From contig OX336393.1 of assembly GCA_946902985.2 (NCBI GenBank), positions 137,110,533 through 137,174,532 on the forward strand: a DNA stretch of 64,000 nt, written 5' to 3'. Below the pieces are notes generated by a model. That model was not told where the DNA came from. It made no database searches and saw only the letters and a list, made by a program, of their open reading frames with translations. Below, piece by piece: positions 21,595-32,844 of the stretch. How positions within the stretch are numbered: the stretch's first letter is position 1; every line of letters starts with the position of its first letter. Both the position numbers and the translations under genes were made by a program. The DNA is from Meconema thalassinum (Eukaryota > Arthropoda > Insecta > Orthoptera > Tettigoniidae).

Positions 21595-21830
21595 GGACTG
21601 GCTGCGTGGCTCAGCGGTAACGTTCTCGCTTGCTGGGCCCTAGGTTGCAGGTTCGTATCCTGGCGCAGTCAGCTGGCATTTAAGGGTGCACAAATGCGAG
21701 GGAGCCGTGTCAGTAGATTTACTGGCACGTTAAAGATCCCCTTCGGGCCAAAATTCCGGCACCCCGGCGTATCTAAAAGCAGCAGTAGTTAAAAGGGACG
21801 TAAAACAAATAACATTATTATTATTATTAC
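21595..21830 (+). repeat. tRNA-derived SINE with (ATT)n tail
   Basis: A box GTGGCTCAGCGGTAACG and B box CAGGTTCGTATCCTGG are both present, followed by a body with CACGTTAAAGATCCCCTTCG and an (ATT)n tail. A perfect 10-bp duplication ATAATCGACC flanks it (21585-21594 and 21831-21840). Confidence 0.9.
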
Positions 21831-22523
21831 ATAATCGACCTGCCGTGGGCAACATCCAACTTTGAGTTGAGGCATGTCTTTACACGTCTGGTTGTGCATG
21901 ACTTTCACAACCCTAATTGAATTAACAAATCTTTCCATGACCCTACAGAGACGTGTGTATACAAACTAGGTGGATATTTTCGATTGCTTTTTGCCTGAAA
22001 TAAAAGTATTAATTAATAACCTGAACTAGCACCAACGGCTAGAATTCAGTTACTAGGCCTATGTGAAATCGTTTTGTTCTTTACTTCAAATAACATTTTC
22101 AAATAACGCACAATAGGCTGTTACAAACCCTTTAAAATAAAAAGTAAAAATTTATCGTAGTATCATCTTGCCATTCTTCAAGTTCGATGCGCATAGAATG
22201 CCAATGGTATACGGTACTAACCAATGGAGTCCCACGTAGACCAGTCGTGACATCTAGTGGAGAAGTATCGAACAATATAACCCTAACAGGGCGAGTGCAT
22301 TCTAGTGGCCATAAGAAGAAACTTCTCAATAAAATCTTGAAGTTAATAAGTAGGCCGGCGTGCAGTTACCTTTTTGGCTGCTAGATGTCTCGAGCAAATC
22401 TGCTGGTGAATTATGTTTTAATTAAATATATATTTTCCACCGTAATATGCAAAATATAACGCTTAATTTTAAAACGTCTGAATCATTACAAAACAATAAA
22501 TATATAAAATTTCAACCAAAAAA

Positions 22524-22606
22524 ATAATAACTCTGATGGGGTTTGAACCATTGGCATATGAGTGATAGGCCAACGCTTTACCACGGAGCCATTTGCGCCA
22601 ACGAAC
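22524..22606 (-). repeat. tRNA-like pseudogene or SINE head
   Basis: The minus strand reads ATGGCTCCGTGGTAAAGCGT (A box), and later ATGGTTCAAACCCCATC (B box), in tRNA-like spacing of about 70 nt. No good acceptor stem or CCA context is apparent, so a functional tRNA is unlikely. Confidence 0.5.
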
Positions 22607-23284
22607 ATCGTTCTATATAAAATGACTTACATATAACTTGTTAGCAAATAATGATTTAGACTAAACGATTTCATCAGTGGAGTATATTATTTATTTATAA
22701 AGCATTTCATACAAAGTTTATTTATTTTGTATCAGTACGCTATATTGCATGCAATACTCAAATTAGTGAAATATAAGTCAGGCACAAGATATCCGCTGCC
22801 ATCTTGTCTTCTTACCGAGACGGCTCAGCTTTTTAAAATCACTTCTGCACTATAGTGATGCACAATAAACTTTTAATTTCGAACGTGCCTCTTCCTTTAG
22901 AACAGTTAAATCGATTCTCGGCTCGATAATCGGAACTGATGGGTCCCATGATATGGATTATAAAGTTTGCATAATTCGCACGGCCGCCATCCTGAAATGG
23001 TAGAGCGGATGACCTTGTAGTTTGTTCACAAGACGCGTCCTATATGAAGGTATGTTATTACCAAATTTGGTAGAGATCGGATAATTTGATTAGTCGCTAT
23101 TTGATTTTACGTTTTGAACGTTTGAGTGGCCGCCATTCAGTTTTGGTAAAGATGGCGGCAATATAAAACATGACACTGAGGTGCCCTTTGCTTGTTCTAC
23201 ATCTGTACCAAATTTCGTTCAATTCGGTTTCACCGTGTTCGAATTGATAGGGGGGGGGACAGACATTCAGAGTACACACACACA

Positions 23285-23320
<36 letters not shown>

Positions 23321-23401
23321 GACAGACAGACAATTTTTGGCCCTGTAGTGATCTCATAAGTCTACTTTCATTTTTTGCAAAAATCGAAAGTAGGCTAAAA
23401 A

Positions 23402-23635
23402 TTGACGCGTGGTTGGTTGGAACAGGCTTATAAAGGAGCACTTGTTTGCCATCCTACCGCGTTAAAAATAATATTGAAACTTAAATGAAAAATTCCAAAC
23501 ATACATGACCTAAAGTGAAACAGAACGAGGAAAATTATGATGTTATTGGAATTTATGTAAGTCTATTGGTTATTTCATAATCAACCTTCAAACTCGAGTC
23601 CCATAATATTTGGTTCACAGTAAGTGCATGTTTTA
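23402..23635. other. No feature seen
   Basis: Short AT-rich spacer. Confidence 0.4.
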
Positions 23636-23900
23636 TCTCTATATATGAAAATGAATGTTACATGATAGCCTGTGTGTTCTTAATGCGTTCATATACTACT
23701 GTATACCAATCATCCGATTGCGATGGAATTTTGGTGAGTTGTTGTGCATGCTCCCACGAATGTTTCTGAATTAGTAAATCCAGTTTACAATAGTTTAAAG
23801 GCAGTTAACAGAAAAACAATATTGTGTATCCAAAGGCACTTAAAAAAACTACAACGCCAATACTTTCTTTGTCATTGCAGCTCATGCCGGGAACAGCTTG
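23636..23900 (+). mobile_element. Small non-autonomous Helitron
   Basis: It starts TCTCTATATATGAAAATG after an A and ends GGGAACAGCTTG before a T. The interior matches one unit plus the 3' end of the Helitron at 6586-11335 (CATCCGATTGCGATGGAATT, GTGTATCCAAAGGCACTT, ACGCCAATACTTTC). It is 265 bp long, coding-free, and probably moved by the same source. Confidence 0.7.
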
Positions 23901-23977
23901 TATAATTATAAATCGTGTCGAGGTTAAAAGCATGGTATTGGCTGAAAATTGAAAATGTATAGATGGAAGGCAGTTTT

Positions 23978-24817
23978 ATCATTTCAAATGATCTTGTCGA
24001 CTTCGTCGTTATGCTTGAGTCTAAAGTTAGGCGGGACGGAGACGGTTGCGTTACGGAGACGGAAGTGACGTCATGCAGCCGCGCGGGAAGCCTAAGTTAA
24101 TGGGTAAAGGCAACACCTTAGAAGGTGTTGGTAAAGGACGGCAAGTGCGTTACGTCTTGCAGCCTCGCGGGAAGCCGAAGTTAATGGTTAATGGAGTCTG
24201 TTGAAAGAGTCCTGGGGTGTCGAGCGGCCTGGGGCTTTGAGCGAAGCGAAAAGAATACAGGGTGACTCCTAAAGAGGTGTACAAGATGCCAGATAAGAAT
24301 ACAGGGAGACTCCTGAAGAGATATACAAGACACCAGATAAGAATACAAGGTGACTCTTAAAGAGGTGTACAAGATGGCAGAGAAGAATACAGGGTGACTC
24401 CTAAAGAGGTGTACAAGATGTCACACAAGAATACAGGGTGACTTCTAAAGAGATATAAAAGATGCCAGATAAGAATACAGGGTACCTCCTAAAGAGGTGT
24501 GCAGGATGTCAGAGCAAAATACAGGGTGACACTTAACGAGGTGTACAGTATGTTAGATTCAATTCAAATACAGGGTGACCTTAATAAGGTTTGCAAGATA
24601 TCAGATTCAAATAATGGGTGACCCTTAAAGAGTTGTAAAAGATGTCAGTCTCAAATACAGGGTGACCCTTAAATCGGTGCCCGCGCGGGAAGCCGTAAGT
24701 TAATGGGTAATGGAGTCTATTGAAAGAGTCCTGGGGCTTCGAGCGAAACGAGAAGCCCTCCTGAGCCTTTCTAACATGCGTAGCATTTGTAGCATGCGTC
24801 ATTTGAAATGATATAAC
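23978..24817. repeat. Minisatellite block (44-46-bp units) with direct and inverted flanking repeats
   Basis: About ten units of GAATACAGGGTGACTCCTAA ... GAGGTGTACAAGATG run from 24250 to 24685. A ~85-bp direct repeat (GCGCGGGAAGCC ... GAGTCCTGGGG ... GAGCGAA) flanks the array at about 24165-24250 and 24690-24755. Outside that, ATCATTTCAAATGAT at 23980-23994 is matched as its complement at 24803-24817. A 9-bp-stem hairpin CAACACCTT-ag-AAGGTGTTG lies at about 24107-24127. It may be a small transposon with an expanded core; the family is unknown. Confidence 0.6.
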
Positions 24818-25284
24818 GTCTAGTCTTTCAGACTAACTGTAATTTTTTTATATAGAGTTTCGTGTGTGCCACGCGCTCCTTGTGAAGTGCTCACGTGTGT
24901 GTTGTATGGTAACTGACACACTCCCGCCATCTGATCTAGCAGGAATCATTTTCTATCTGCGCCACTTATGATAATGTAGTCCACATGATTTTTGCGTTGT
25001 TATTGTTGGCTGCAGTCTGAGACCTTGTATACGCCTCAAATCATCTTCAGTAGCCTTGGACAAGTTCAATGTCAAGCCAGGACTTAGTCACTGCTGTTTA
25101 CACATGCCCTGTACCATGCCCAGAGGGCGCATCGCCAACCAAGGCTAAGATGGCGACGCAAATCTTACCTGTTGAAGAGTAAGACGGAGATCGTTACTTC
25201 ACCGTAGTTCGTGCAATATTTGAGTGTACATTATAAGAAACATGGAACATAAAATAAAAATGGAAATAGAGAAATACAAAAATG
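24818..25284. other. No feature seen
   Basis: No convincing ORF. One AAGATGGCG motif occurs near 25148. Confidence 0.4.
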
Positions 25285-25887
25285 AACAAGTAGTTCCGTG
25301 AAGAACTATACAGCCTATTTCCATATATCCTACTCATGTTAATTGCCTCTATCAACATACAAAATTTCAGTTTGATTGTTGTGATATATTCGTAGATATT
25401 GAAAACCGTCTAAATATTTCAGATGGTCACCAGGTTGGATTTTTATTTATGTACTATTACATGAAGATTATTGTGTACGTGTGGTATTCAAACATCAATC
25501 GCATGATTAGGACACAAGAAGTAAAAACGAGATTTTAAAATTTCGCACAGCTGCCATCTTGTGGTTATGAAAACAATTGAAATAAATTAGATGCCAGTGG
25601 ATTAAAATTTGTATAAGCATTTAACGTGCAAAGTTTCACTGAACTCGGATGGTTATATCGCGAGAAACGTCCATTGAAATATTTATACTTCGCGGCGACG
25701 CCATGTTGGATTTGTGCTCACCAGGTTACTGAAAGTCTAATAGGTGAACTTGTGTGCATAGCCTCTATATACATAAAAAATTCAGTTTGATTGCTGTAAA
25801 TGATTCGTAGATATTGAGAACCGTCAAATGTAGTTCGGATGCTCGCCATTTTGGATTGTTATATGTATAGGCCATATAGTTATGTAC

Positions 25888-28800
25888 TGCCCCCGTAATT
25901 GAATTATGTAGAGACCACGGTGGCTATATTTGAAATTATGAAGAGTTATGGCTGTCATAGTTATGACGTGGGTAGTCATGACGTAAGCACGGATGACGTA
26001 AATGTTATGCCAGCAAGCTACTTGAGCTGAGATTCTCAGTGACGTCAGCATTTTTGTCCAGAATGTTCCAAGATGTACGACGCAGTCGCAGGAAACGAGG
26101 AATTCTGCTGAGGAAGAAACTATGCTATTGGAGGAGAGGCATGAATCAATGAACGATAGTTTAAAGGAAGACGGAGATTGCTGAAACTATGGTATTTTTA
26201 TGATTTTTGGAATGCAGAATTGTGGAAATACATTTGCAGTAAAAGCATTGATTTGGAATTTTGATGAAATTTATTTTCAGTTTTTGAATTTTGAAAATCC
26301 GTCATGTATTAACGAAGTTGGAAGTTCTAGCGATGACGTAGTATCACGCTTTGGAAGGGATGGTAACGCCCCTCGAGAAGGTAATAAAAGGGCTTGCGCA
26401 GAAGAAAGGAGCCTCTTCTCTTCTCTTCTCTTTCGTTCGCTGATCATTGTGAGATCTAATGCTCAGATCATCGAAGTATTTGTGAAAGTCAGTTTATTAT
26501 ACATTCAATATAGTGAGACATCAAAGTGAACAGCAAGTGAAAAGAATCGTTTTTATAACGCGTGGCGAGGCCACTATAGTAAAGAGATACAGGTCAAACT
26601 AGGTGAAGTTGAGACGGACCTTAGAAAGCTTATACAAGTTTAGCTTCAAACAGTTAGCGGTCTCCGATAACATAATTGTATTGTGCAGTACTACATGCAA
26701 TTATAGAGAAAAGCTGAACAATTTCGACCGAGTACTTCAAAAGATATTAGCTATTTTATACGACTGGCAAAAGTGATTATCTCGCCACTAGAGAAACACT
26801 TTTGTATAAGCCAGAATTAACGCAAGGCTGACGCTGCGAGTGGAGTAGAAAGACTTCAGATTGCTTGCTTACAGAACAATACAGTATAATGGAGCATTTG
26901 AATACGGCAGTTTGTTCTTCTGACACTACAACCGAAGTGCAAATGGAAGGCTAAGAAGGCTTATTGCAATTGGGACATACTTCAATGGAGTAAGATAGCG
27001 ACATGGAACTTCGCTAAATGCTATTCCACATAAGCGAACATGCGGTGAATACCATCTACACCCATGTTTCGTAAGTAATGGCTGAATACCATCGAACAGC
27101 CATAGAAACAATTTCATACTCTGAATATGAATAATTTCTTCGGAAATTTCTACAAAACGTCATGATGATTGTCTACTGGAACTTCAGGGAATTTTTCAAG
27201 AGAGGTCAGGGTAGTCCCGACTCACAAAGAAGATTATTGCCGGAAGGATGTCTATTCGTTTTCGAGGAGCAGAGCGATTCACGGAGAAGGAAGCAGTTCG
27301 ATTCTCCGAGGGTGCTATTTCCTATTTCGAGGATGGAGCTCAGCTTTAACGTGGTGAAATGGATCCATCAGCAGTCTTCTTTGGGGAATTTTCCTCTGGA
27401 ACGTCAATCGGCAGATAAGGTAGTCGTGAACGTTTATTGTATTTGAGTAACCTAGTAATGTTTGAGCAACCATTTTTCCCATATTTTTACCCTCATGTAT
27501 TTTGCCTTATTTTCTTGTTGAGATTCTTATTCTCAGTACACCTTGATAAGTTTTGCATTTTTCGACGATTTATTAAGACATTGTTATGTCATGGGCATAG
27601 TTAACGATTTTGAATCAGTTGAGACTGATATTTAGATTTTTCAGTAATTAATTAATATTTTTTTTTGTAGTCACGATTTGACTGTAAGTTAATGATTTTT
27701 ATGGCAGATTTAAATTCAGACAGCGTGTCACTTTATTAAAGTAATTCAACCCCAGTTTAATTACTTTGAACAATTTTCTGTCATCATCAAGAAGGAAGAA
27801 CATTTAAATGATTTTAGAGCGTTAAAATCTTACGTTATCGACGATCTTGGAAATACTAGTCGTTATTTGTATTGATTGCAACACAGACATTTATCGTCAG
27901 TTATGAATGAACATTGCATCATAGACAATTTTGTGAAAGAGTAATGTTAATAATGAATTATTGAATGCATTAAAGTCAAGTACTTTTGTTAGGAGTTTTT
28001 CTCAATTAGAGAATTATATAACGATGTTTGCATTCCCCAGTCTAATTGGATTCTATTCGACTACTTTGCAGTTTAGTCGCACTTTATTTGAAGATAGTAT
28101 TTTCATACTACAATTTCTTTTAAGATGTTAGTCTTAAATTTTGATAGACCAGATAGGCGTATATAAGCGTATTCACTATTAAATTTGTTTGTGATTGGCA
28201 AGTTTTGACTTCATTTCAGTTCATGAATGAAATCTACGAAGGTTAAATAGAAAAACAGTTTTGAAACAATTTATGATTATAAAATTTTTAAGTGGAACTA
28301 TGAATGTATAATCGCTAGTGCAGCGCGTGTTGAAAGTCGCTGAAGTATAATGCCCTGAATATGAAGGAAGTTCCCACAGGAATAAATGTTAAAGAATTAT
28401 TTGTGGAAGTTTTGTAAGTGATGTGAAAGTTGTAAATGCCATATAGATTAATATATGATGATTTTGGGCATATTTTTAATGCAGATTGTGCATTAACTTG
28501 TTAGCGAAGGATTTTCCGCTGGAGTAAGATTGTTATAGTTCGTTGAAAATTAATCAAGTGATTTACTGTTATAATTAACACGAGTTTTGAAAGAATTTGA
28601 GACAGGATGTTGAATGAAGGTTGCCGTCACAAATCATTATTAAAAAACTTTATTAAACCGGATTGTGACATTAACATGTATAACTAACCTTCATTGGTCG
28701 ATTATATTAAACAGGATTATAAAATTACCAACCGAATAAACATGTGGCTAATGTATTTATTAAATTAATAATTTAAACAATTTAAATGTTAATATTGTAA

Positions 28801-29803
28801 ATAATTGTTGTAAATATTTTTGAAAATAATATGAAACGAGAGTGATGTTAAAGGCGTGCTTATAATTTTTTTATTGTCTTTGACAAATATTATAAACAAT
28901 TTCTAATTGTTATAAATAATTTATGTGATTTTGTTATAAACATTTAAGAGCTAGTTAAACATTTGGATTGAAGTTAACAAGTTTAAGAAATTTATGTAAT
29001 GATCCATTAGGATGTGATCAAAGTACTTGAAAGATTTGCGTAAATATAATGTGAGTTGTCTTGTAAGACATTTAAAAGCTTGAGAGTGCAGGCTGGATTC
29101 TTACGTAACATAGCGTGTGAGAAGGGAGTGCATTTGACCAGTATGCGTCAGGCTGGAAGGTAGCCCGCAGCTGTGTCAACATATCTTTTTCAGAGAGTGA
29201 GGTCGTACACTCCGGCCTTGCGACTATAAATATCATTCTCTTGTTTATTAAAAGGAAACACATGCTCTATATATGTCACACCCTGACGTCCTTTTCCAAT
29301 CCAATAGTGTTATGAATATTACGGTATTTGGAGCTCTTGGGAGCTGAAATGTTTTATATATCATGTTGTATAATAATTTTGCAAGTCCTACTGGAGGACG
29401 TAGTCAGATTGACTTGGGCTACTGATAGCCACGTATATTTTGTTGTGTTAGGTAAATCATACCCTTTATTAGAAATAAAGCTTTTTGTACAGTTCAAAGT
29501 TCTCGTCTTCGTTTCTGGTTCATTTTTAAATGTCATGGCGGAGATTATTGTGTGAACAGACTTTTAGTGATCCTGTTGTCAACTCAAACCCCGAGATAAT
29601 TAAGAGGTAAGCAACGGTAAGTATGCACCCCCGTCTATTTTGGTGTGTTCCACAATGATTTCCTGTGAATTTCTGTGCTCTTATCTCGATAGTATCTGTC
29701 AGTGCCATTTTCATTGATGTAACTGTGCCGGTGCGATTGATAATTGGCAATCCGATTGAGGGGGCGGATATCTGACAGCCTACTATCCAGGTAAACGGGG
29801 ACA
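25888..29803 (+). repeat. 5' LTR of element 2 (3916 bp)
   Basis: It begins TGCCCCCGTAATTG and ends ACGGGGACA. Candidate promoters are TAATAAAAGG at about 26383 (followed by a CT-rich tract and TCATTGT) and TATAAATA at 29225. AATAAA occurs at 29474-29479. If the second promoter is used, U3 is about 3.4 kb and R about 0.25 kb. Two donor-like sites, GAG|GTAAGC at 29607 and ACG|GTAAGT at 29617, lie in U5. Several ORFs of 60-109 codons are shared with the other LTR only because the LTR is duplicated; none resembles a known protein. Confidence 0.95.
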
Positions 29804-30396
29804 GAAAGATTGGCGATCCATGAGCGTGGGGCTGAGTCAACAGTAAGATTCGCACCTAATATGTGGGACGAATTCAACAAAAACTGGATTACCAGGTTGA
29901 ACACTAGAGAGATTGACAAACCTAGAACGTGAGGTTCGATTAGACTCAAATAAAGAGGTTGATTCTTTGTTAGATGTCTAGGCCAATTGTAGTATTTAAG
30001 AGTGTGATTATATAGGAATAAAATGTTGTATTGTATTAGGAAAATTACACTCAGAAAAGATCAGATCTTATACAACTTGAGAAAAGTTAAATGGGCTGGA
30101 AACTTAGAAAAATCGCCTATAATCTGGAATCTTATTTTATTTGACCGGCTTATGACACTTTAGTCATATTAAAGATAAAATTAATTATTTGGATTGTAAA
30201 TGTAAATTATTTGTGTTAGGATATTTTAAAATGAGCCAGAGAAATTTGAACATGTGCTTGAGTTTGTTTCAACATGAAGTATCTTCGAATATTAATTATA
30301 AGGTAGTTATAAGTTAGATTTAAGACAGAAAATTGATCAAAAATTATATATGGTGAAAAGTGTTGCTCAAACGTTGTTATTTTGCTCTTTTGATGT
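29804..30396 (+). promoter_or_regulatory. Leader of element 2: PBS-like site and splice acceptor before gag
   Basis: TTGGCGATCCATGAGCG starts 7 nt after the LTR and resembles a primer-binding site with a tRNA-Arg-like 3' end (TGGCGA), with mismatches. Just before gag, TTTTGATGTATGTCCCTACAG|CA (ending at 30408) is a good 3' splice site. Together with the U5 donors this could define an intron of about 0.8 kb spanning the LTR/PBS junction. Confidence 0.45.
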
Positions 30397-32844
30397 ATGT
30401 CCCTACAGCAATCCATTTTGAATAATAATATTGTAATGGCAGATGAAAGTTTGAAGAAAATGTTAGAGGAGATGTATGCTAATTTGAATGCAAGGATGGA
30501 GGAAAATGCTAGTAATTTGAATAGTAGTATGAAGGAGATGGAAGCTAGGAATACTAGTCGAATGGAGGAGAATGTTAGTAATTTCTATGCTAATTTAAAT
30601 GCAAGAATGGAGGAGAATGCTAGTAATATGTCTGCTAATTTGAAGGGTATCCAAACTAGTGCTGCTAATTTGGAGGATAATATGTCGCACTTACAGATTA
30701 ATACCCTAGGAATTGAAAATACTGTAAGTGACATCCGCACAAATGTGTCTGTTGTTAAAAATGATGTGTCTAAGGTACAGAGGGACCTTACAATGTTAAA
30801 TTTAGATGTAGCTAATGTCCGAGGGGATATTGCTTGTGCTAGAGCCGAAGTAGTTGTTGTCAAAAACGATGTAGCGACTGTCCAAGACAAGGTCGAGGAA
30901 GTCCAGAAAGAAATTCAAAAAGCTAGAACAGATGTATCCAATGTTCAGGTAGACATTAACAACATTCATGCGGATATAACTGAGGTGCAAAGTGATGTAA
31001 CTAAGATTCAGGTAGAGGTCAACACAGTTTTCGTAGATATCACTAAAGTCCAAACTGATGTAAATAAAGTCAGGGAAGAAATCGAAAACTCAAAAACTCT
31101 TTGTACGCGTAATATAACTGCATTAACGACTAGGTTAGTCGATGAATCGGTTAGAACAACAACGTCTTTAGCAGAGTTGAAGTATGACGTAGAGGTCATG
31201 AGAACACAGGTATTAGACCACAATAGAGTATTAAAAGAGGATATCGAAGTAGACATAGCCGAGATGTTAACAGCAAACGTAGCGGTATGGAAAGACGAGT
31301 GGAATAAGTCAAGTGGGGAACATGTAACCCAAATTCAGGAAAGGATTGAAAGAAAACTTGCCAGTACGCAGATAGAAATTAATAATGAGGTAGTACAGAT
31401 TAGAAAAGATTTAAGCGTCAGGATAAATTCGCTATCCGAAAAACAAGTTGACGATAGAACACAACTAGATCGGGATATGCAAACTTTAATATGTACATTA
31501 GAGGAACAAATTCATAAAGTTGTCTCTGACGTAAATGAAACGACGAGTAAACTGAAAAATTTGAAGTTAGGAGAGGCTAGTTTAATGGAGAACTACAAGG
31601 AAGAGATAGTCAAGAAAGTCTTAACAGAAATCACCGACAAGGATACAGAAGGCTTAGCTTGCGAATTGAACAGGAAGCATACCAGAAGATGTCACCTAGA
31701 TCTAGAAGAAAGAGACGTGACTCCTGAAGAACGTGTATCCAGATTCAGAGAGGAGGATGACGAGAGGAATATGGAATCTGAGTGGAATTATCGAGATAGT
31801 GGGAAAAACTATCCGGATTCATATCCAAGGAACGTGACGGTCATTAGGAATTTCGAGGACAAACCACAAAAATTCAGTAACACTGATAGTTTGACACCTA
31901 TAGAGTATGTAAGGAATCTCAAAGATTATTTCATCGAAGCTCACATTCCCAGAGAGAGAGAGATGAAGATTGTAGAGAGATATCTGATTGGAGGACCCCT
32001 TGAATGGTTTAGAGCTTTTAGATATACATTCAGCAACTTTGACGAGTTTGCAGAGGCATTAATCAAACGATTTTGGTCCATAGAAGCGCAGAATTCGTTA
32101 AGAGCGGAGGTATATTCAAGAAAATACTCAGGTACTCTTCCAACGAGGTACGCTGATTTCTTTACGAGTCAGTTGTCCCGCTTGAGATTTTTGCAACCAC
32201 CATTGTCCACGGAGCAACTAATAGATGCGATTTCTCGTATGCTGCCAGTTGAGGTGAGGAGACTTATAATTTCGTCCAACATCAGGGATTTATCCAGCAT
32301 GGATGAATTACTAAGAAGATTAGACTACACAAGTCCAATGCCTAACGTAGTCCAGAAAGGTCAAAGGCAAGAGTATAAGGAAATCAATACGGTATACATG
32401 GACCAAGTCCAACAAACTGACAAGCCAGAGGAGGAGAAAACTGACAATGTAGGTCCTCACAGGAATAATCAGTTTAGAAATTACAGATCACCAGGTTACC
32501 GACCGTATCAACAGAGAAGAGGTTGGAACTACAACCGAGGAAACTATAATGGAAGAGGCAGATATTATAACAATAATGGGTATAATCGTAACTATAATAG
32601 GAATAACCAAAACCAAAATAGAAACCAGAACACTCAAAGTCAGGTTATGACACCTGAGCAATATCAGCAAAGAGAAAAAGAAAGCCAGCAATACTTAAAA
32701 GAATTAAGGGATAAAGAAGCTGACAATCAAAGGAAAAGGCAGGATGTTGTAATCGATCCTGGGCCTTCTACGAGCCAACAGAATTTTGAGGTCGGTAACA
32801 CAAAAAAAAAACGCCGATTTCTCAACGTCAGTGAGAACCTGTAA
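30397..32844 (+). CDS. gag: Gag polyprotein of element 2 (815 aa)
   Basis: The frame is intact. The first ATG (30397) precedes the acceptor-like CCCTACAG, and the second ATG at 30436 (MADESLKKML) would be the start if that acceptor is used. Residues 10-390 are a very long coiled coil with degenerate repeats (NLNARMEENASN, then VxxVQxDV heptads). Residues about 490-640 form the retrotransposon gag/capsid-like domain (IEYVRNLKDYF, GPLEWFRAFRYTF, FAEALIKRFW, YADFFTSQLSRLRFL). Residues about 688-748 are basic and Asn/Arg/Tyr-rich (RRGWNYNRGNYNGRGR), replacing the usual zinc knuckle. The protein should form the particle and bind the element's RNA. The 3' end overlaps pol by 59 nt. Confidence 0.92.
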   Translation: MSLQQSILNNNIVMADESLKKMLEEMYANLNARMEENASNLNSSMKEMEARNTSRMEENVSNFYANLNARMEENASNMSANLKGIQTSAANLEDNMSHLQINTLGIENTVSDIRTNVSVVKNDVSKVQRDLTMLNLDVANVRGDIACARAEVVVVKNDVATVQDKVEEVQKEIQKARTDVSNVQVDINNIHADITEVQSDVTKIQVEVNTVFVDITKVQTDVNKVREEIENSKTLCTRNITALTTRLVDESVRTTTSLAELKYDVEVMRTQVLDHNRVLKEDIEVDIAEMLTANVAVWKDEWNKSSGEHVTQIQERIERKLASTQIEINNEVVQIRKDLSVRINSLSEKQVDDRTQLDRDMQTLICTLEEQIHKVVSDVNETTSKLKNLKLGEASLMENYKEEIVKKVLTEITDKDTEGLACELNRKHTRRCHLDLEERDVTPEERVSRFREEDDERNMESEWNYRDSGKNYPDSYPRNVTVIRNFEDKPQKFSNTDSLTPIEYVRNLKDYFIEAHIPREREMKIVERYLIGGPLEWFRAFRYTFSNFDEFAEALIKRFWSIEAQNSLRAEVYSRKYSGTLPTRYADFFTSQLSRLRFLQPPLSTEQLIDAISRMLPVEVRRLIISSNIRDLSSMDELLRRLDYTSPMPNVVQKGQRQEYKEINTVYMDQVQQTDKPEEEKTDNVGPHRNNQFRNYRSPGYRPYQQRRGWNYNRGNYNGRGRYYNNNGYNRNYNRNNQNQNRNQNTQSQVMTPEQYQQREKESQQYLKELRDKEADNQRKRQDVVIDPGPSTSQQNFEVGNTKKKRRFLNVSENL

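Larger units (their letters stand above)
21360..23401 (+). mobile_element. Family B Helentron-like repeat, copy 2, with nested SINE
   Basis: The first ~60 bp match copy 1 (AACAAG, stem-loop ATGTTC-agtaaa-GAACAT, AGCCTACTTTC). The last ~440 bp match one core unit, the (CA)n tract (23273-23330) and the 3' hairpin ending GGCTAAAA. The middle differs from copy 1 and includes a SINE (21595-21830) and a tRNA-like segment (22524-22606). It may be one element with a different core or two fragments; shared ends favour a single element. Confidence 0.55.

Noticed and set aside
22524..22606. Functional tRNA gene
   Set aside because: A and B boxes are present, but I cannot form a good acceptor stem and anticodon arm. 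SINE head or pseudogene is more likely.
26200..29555. Several ORFs of 60-109 codons that occur twice, again at 36517-39872, seemingly conserved
   Set aside because: They lie in the two LTRs of one young element, so their identity comes from LTR duplication, not selection. None has a recognisable domain.
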